Positions 62,760-64,000 of a stretch of 64,000 bases of DNA are shown here, piece after piece. The stretch lies in contig SUUS01000001.1 in NCBI GenBank assembly GCA_015062395.1, forward strand, positions 1-64,000, written 5' to 3'. How positions within the stretch are numbered: position 1 is the stretch's first letter; each line of letters opens with the position of its first letter. The notes under the pieces were generated by a model. It had not been told where the DNA came from. It searched no databases and saw only the letters and a program-made list of their open reading frames with translations. This DNA is from Alphaproteobacteria bacterium (GTDB taxonomy: Bacteria > Pseudomonadota > Alphaproteobacteria > CAAHEQ01 > UBA3637). The position numbers and the translations under genes were made by a program.

Positions 62760-64000
62760 TTAATTTTGTAAAAACATACTCTCTATTTCTTGTTTTAAAC
62801 CCACAAAATCACGTTTTCCACTACCTAAAACAGGCAGTTCTTCACGATAAACAATCGTTTTTGGAACATATAATTCTGTGTATCCTTGTTGCTTAATAAA
62901 AGTTTGCAATTTATCTAAAGACATATCTTTAGCTGTTGAAACTAAAATGATTTGCTCGCCTTTTGTTTCGTGAGGTATTGCAACGGCAGTACATTCAAAT
63001 TCTTGATTCGGATATGCTTGTTTTACAAGGATTTCTAAAGATGGTAAAGATACCATTTCTCCTGCGATTTTTGCAAAACGTTTCAATCGGCCCTTTAAAT
63101 AAACAAACCCCATATCGTCTATGCTAACAATATCACCAGTATCAAACCATCCACCAGAAGGAGGAACTATAACTCCAGGATTTTTTGAATATATTGTTCC
63201 CATCATAATGTTTGGTCCCTTTACCATTAAACTACCAGCATTTTCGATACCATCAATTTTTTTAATTTTATATTCAATACCTGGTAAAATTTTACCAATT
63301 GAATTAAAATTACAAAATATGCGATTATTGATGGTCACTAATGGCGAACATTCTGTAGAACCATAAGCTTCCAGCAATCGGATACCAAATTTTTCCATCC
63401 AAAGATGTCTTGTTTCCATTTGTATTGGTTCAGCTCCTGCAAAAACGAAACGTAATGTGTGAAAATCAAACGGATGAGCTACTTTTGCATACGATTTTAA
63501 GAAACTATCTGTTCCTAACAATACAGTCGCTCCTGTATCATAAATCATTTCTGGTATATTCCTGTGATGTAGAGGGGACGGATAAATAAACACTTTACCA
63601 CCACATAATAAAGGCGCAAACACACCAACAACCAAACCAAACGAATGGAACATGGGCAAGCAACAAAATACTAAATCCGTTCGATTAATATCTATTGCAG
63701 AAGAAAACTGACGAATGTTTGCTACTAAATTTTGGTGTGATAAAACAATTGCTTTAGGTTGCCCCTCTGATCCAGAAGTAAACAAAATAACAGCTTTCCG
63801 GTGTCCACTGCAGGGATAAGGAACAAATTTTTTCTTATATAAGAACCAAGAATGTATGACATTTTTTAATTTAATTGTTGCATTAATATCTTCTATGTAA
63901 ATAATTGAAATTCCTTGTTTTTTTATTTCATCTACAACATTTTGTAAATTGTTATTTTTAAGAAACTCTTTAGATGTTATTACATTTTTTATTTTTGTTG
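62760..64000 (-). CDS. aas: Acyl-ACP synthetase (AMP-binding domain of Aas type), partial
   Basis: 413 residues in the window; the frame is open to the right edge, so the N terminus is missing. A TTG at 63785 that could pass for a start is internal Leu. Seen: acyl-adenylate motif LFTSGSEGQPKAIVLSH, AYGSTECSP, GWFDTGDIVSID, and GSGKRDF near the end with the catalytic Lys. The part before 63785 (TSKEFLKNNN, IIYIEDI) matches the linker of bifunctional Aas enzymes that re-acylate lyso-phospholipids. The acyltransferase half would lie outside. Confidence 0.85.
   Translation of the reverse strand, partial: TKIKNVITSKEFLKNNNLQNVVDEIKKQGISIIYIEDINATIKLKNVIHSWFLYKKKFVPYPCSGHRKAVILFTSGSEGQPKAIVLSHQNLVANIRQFSSAIDINRTDLVFCCLPMFHSFGLVVGVFAPLLCGGKVFIYPSPLHHRNIPEMIYDTGATVLLGTDSFLKSYAKVAHPFDFHTLRFVFAGAEPIQMETRHLWMEKFGIRLLEAYGSTECSPLVTINNRIFCNFNSIGKILPGIEYKIKKIDGIENAGSLMVKGPNIMMGTIYSKNPGVIVPPSGGWFDTGDIVSIDDMGFVYLKGRLKRFAKIAGEMVSLPSLEILVKQAYPNQEFECTAVAIPHETKGEQIILVSTAKDMSLDKLQTFIKQQGYTELYVPKTIVYREELPVLGSGKRDFVGLKQEIESMFLQN

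Noticed and set aside
1-64000. CRISPR array, prophage or insertion sequence
   Set aside because: No regularly spaced repeats, Cas genes, transposase, integrase or phage structural genes were found on either strand.

Overview
The window is a dense, AT-rich bacterial chromosome segment. Gene content points to a Gram-negative alphaproteobacterium: LPS-heptose genes, PBP5/RlpA/MltB, IHF-beta, an ELM1-like protein, SufBCDS/SufT and DUF502. The prepilin motif GRSMIEMIGVLAVIGVLS and the low GC suggest an uncultured, possibly gut- or host-associated lineage (RF32- or Holosporales-like). That placement rests on remembered families, not a search.

Layout. 0.2-3.6 kb: pyruvate kinase, an aldose-epimerase-like protein and a PAS-GGDEF protein with a decayed active site (minus strand). 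3.7-9.0 kb: SUF iron-sulfur operon with a MazG-like gene inside and an unusually short SufD. 9-20.5 kb: lepA, small envelope proteins, dCMP deaminase, ELM1-like protein, CDF transporter, DnaJ-like protein, metK, heptose genes and rpsD with a structured leader. 21-30 kb: glucokinase, then an accessory-looking stretch with an ADP-ribosyltransferase-like protein, a DUF1796 protein, Nudix, ADP-ribosylglycohydrolase, lipoproteins, and an APH-like/zeta-like kinase pair. 30.3-32.3 kb: a DUF2157/GDYXXLXY module, broken by a frameshift, between two copies of a 40-bp repeat that carries the tRNA-Thr 3' end and terminator. 32.4-41.7 kb: an ankyrin/serine-hydrolase protein, flavin reductase, ABC exporter, split chromate transporter, MbfA-like protein, Maf, YbaK. 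41.9-48.4 kb: peptidoglycan genes followed by tmk-holB-tatD-MBL. 48-54 kb: pepN, a Sel1 protein and the MurL-MurD2 pair for D-glutamate entry into peptidoglycan. 54.2-57.3 kb: the most unusual region. It has consensus DnaA boxes, a probably leaderless 18-codon hydrophobic micro-ORF ending in a terminator, and a long-leader pilin-like surface protein with Ser-rich and Cys-rich parts whose frame breaks near a G tract. 57.5-64 kb: ihfB, accD, a PEBP protein, an MsbA-like exporter, a Clostridia-type gltX and a partial Aas-type acyl-ACP synthetase.

Three themes stand out. The first is envelope building: MurL/MurD2, DacA, RlpA, MltB, heptose genes, MsbA-like exporters and Aas. The second is surface or effector-like proteins: the pilin-Ser-Cys protein, ankyrin-hydrolase and ART-like protein. 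The third is RNA-level control: the rpsD leader and the micro-ORF transcript. Both broken reading frames lie next to runs of four or five G, so contingency tracts and sequence errors must be told apart.
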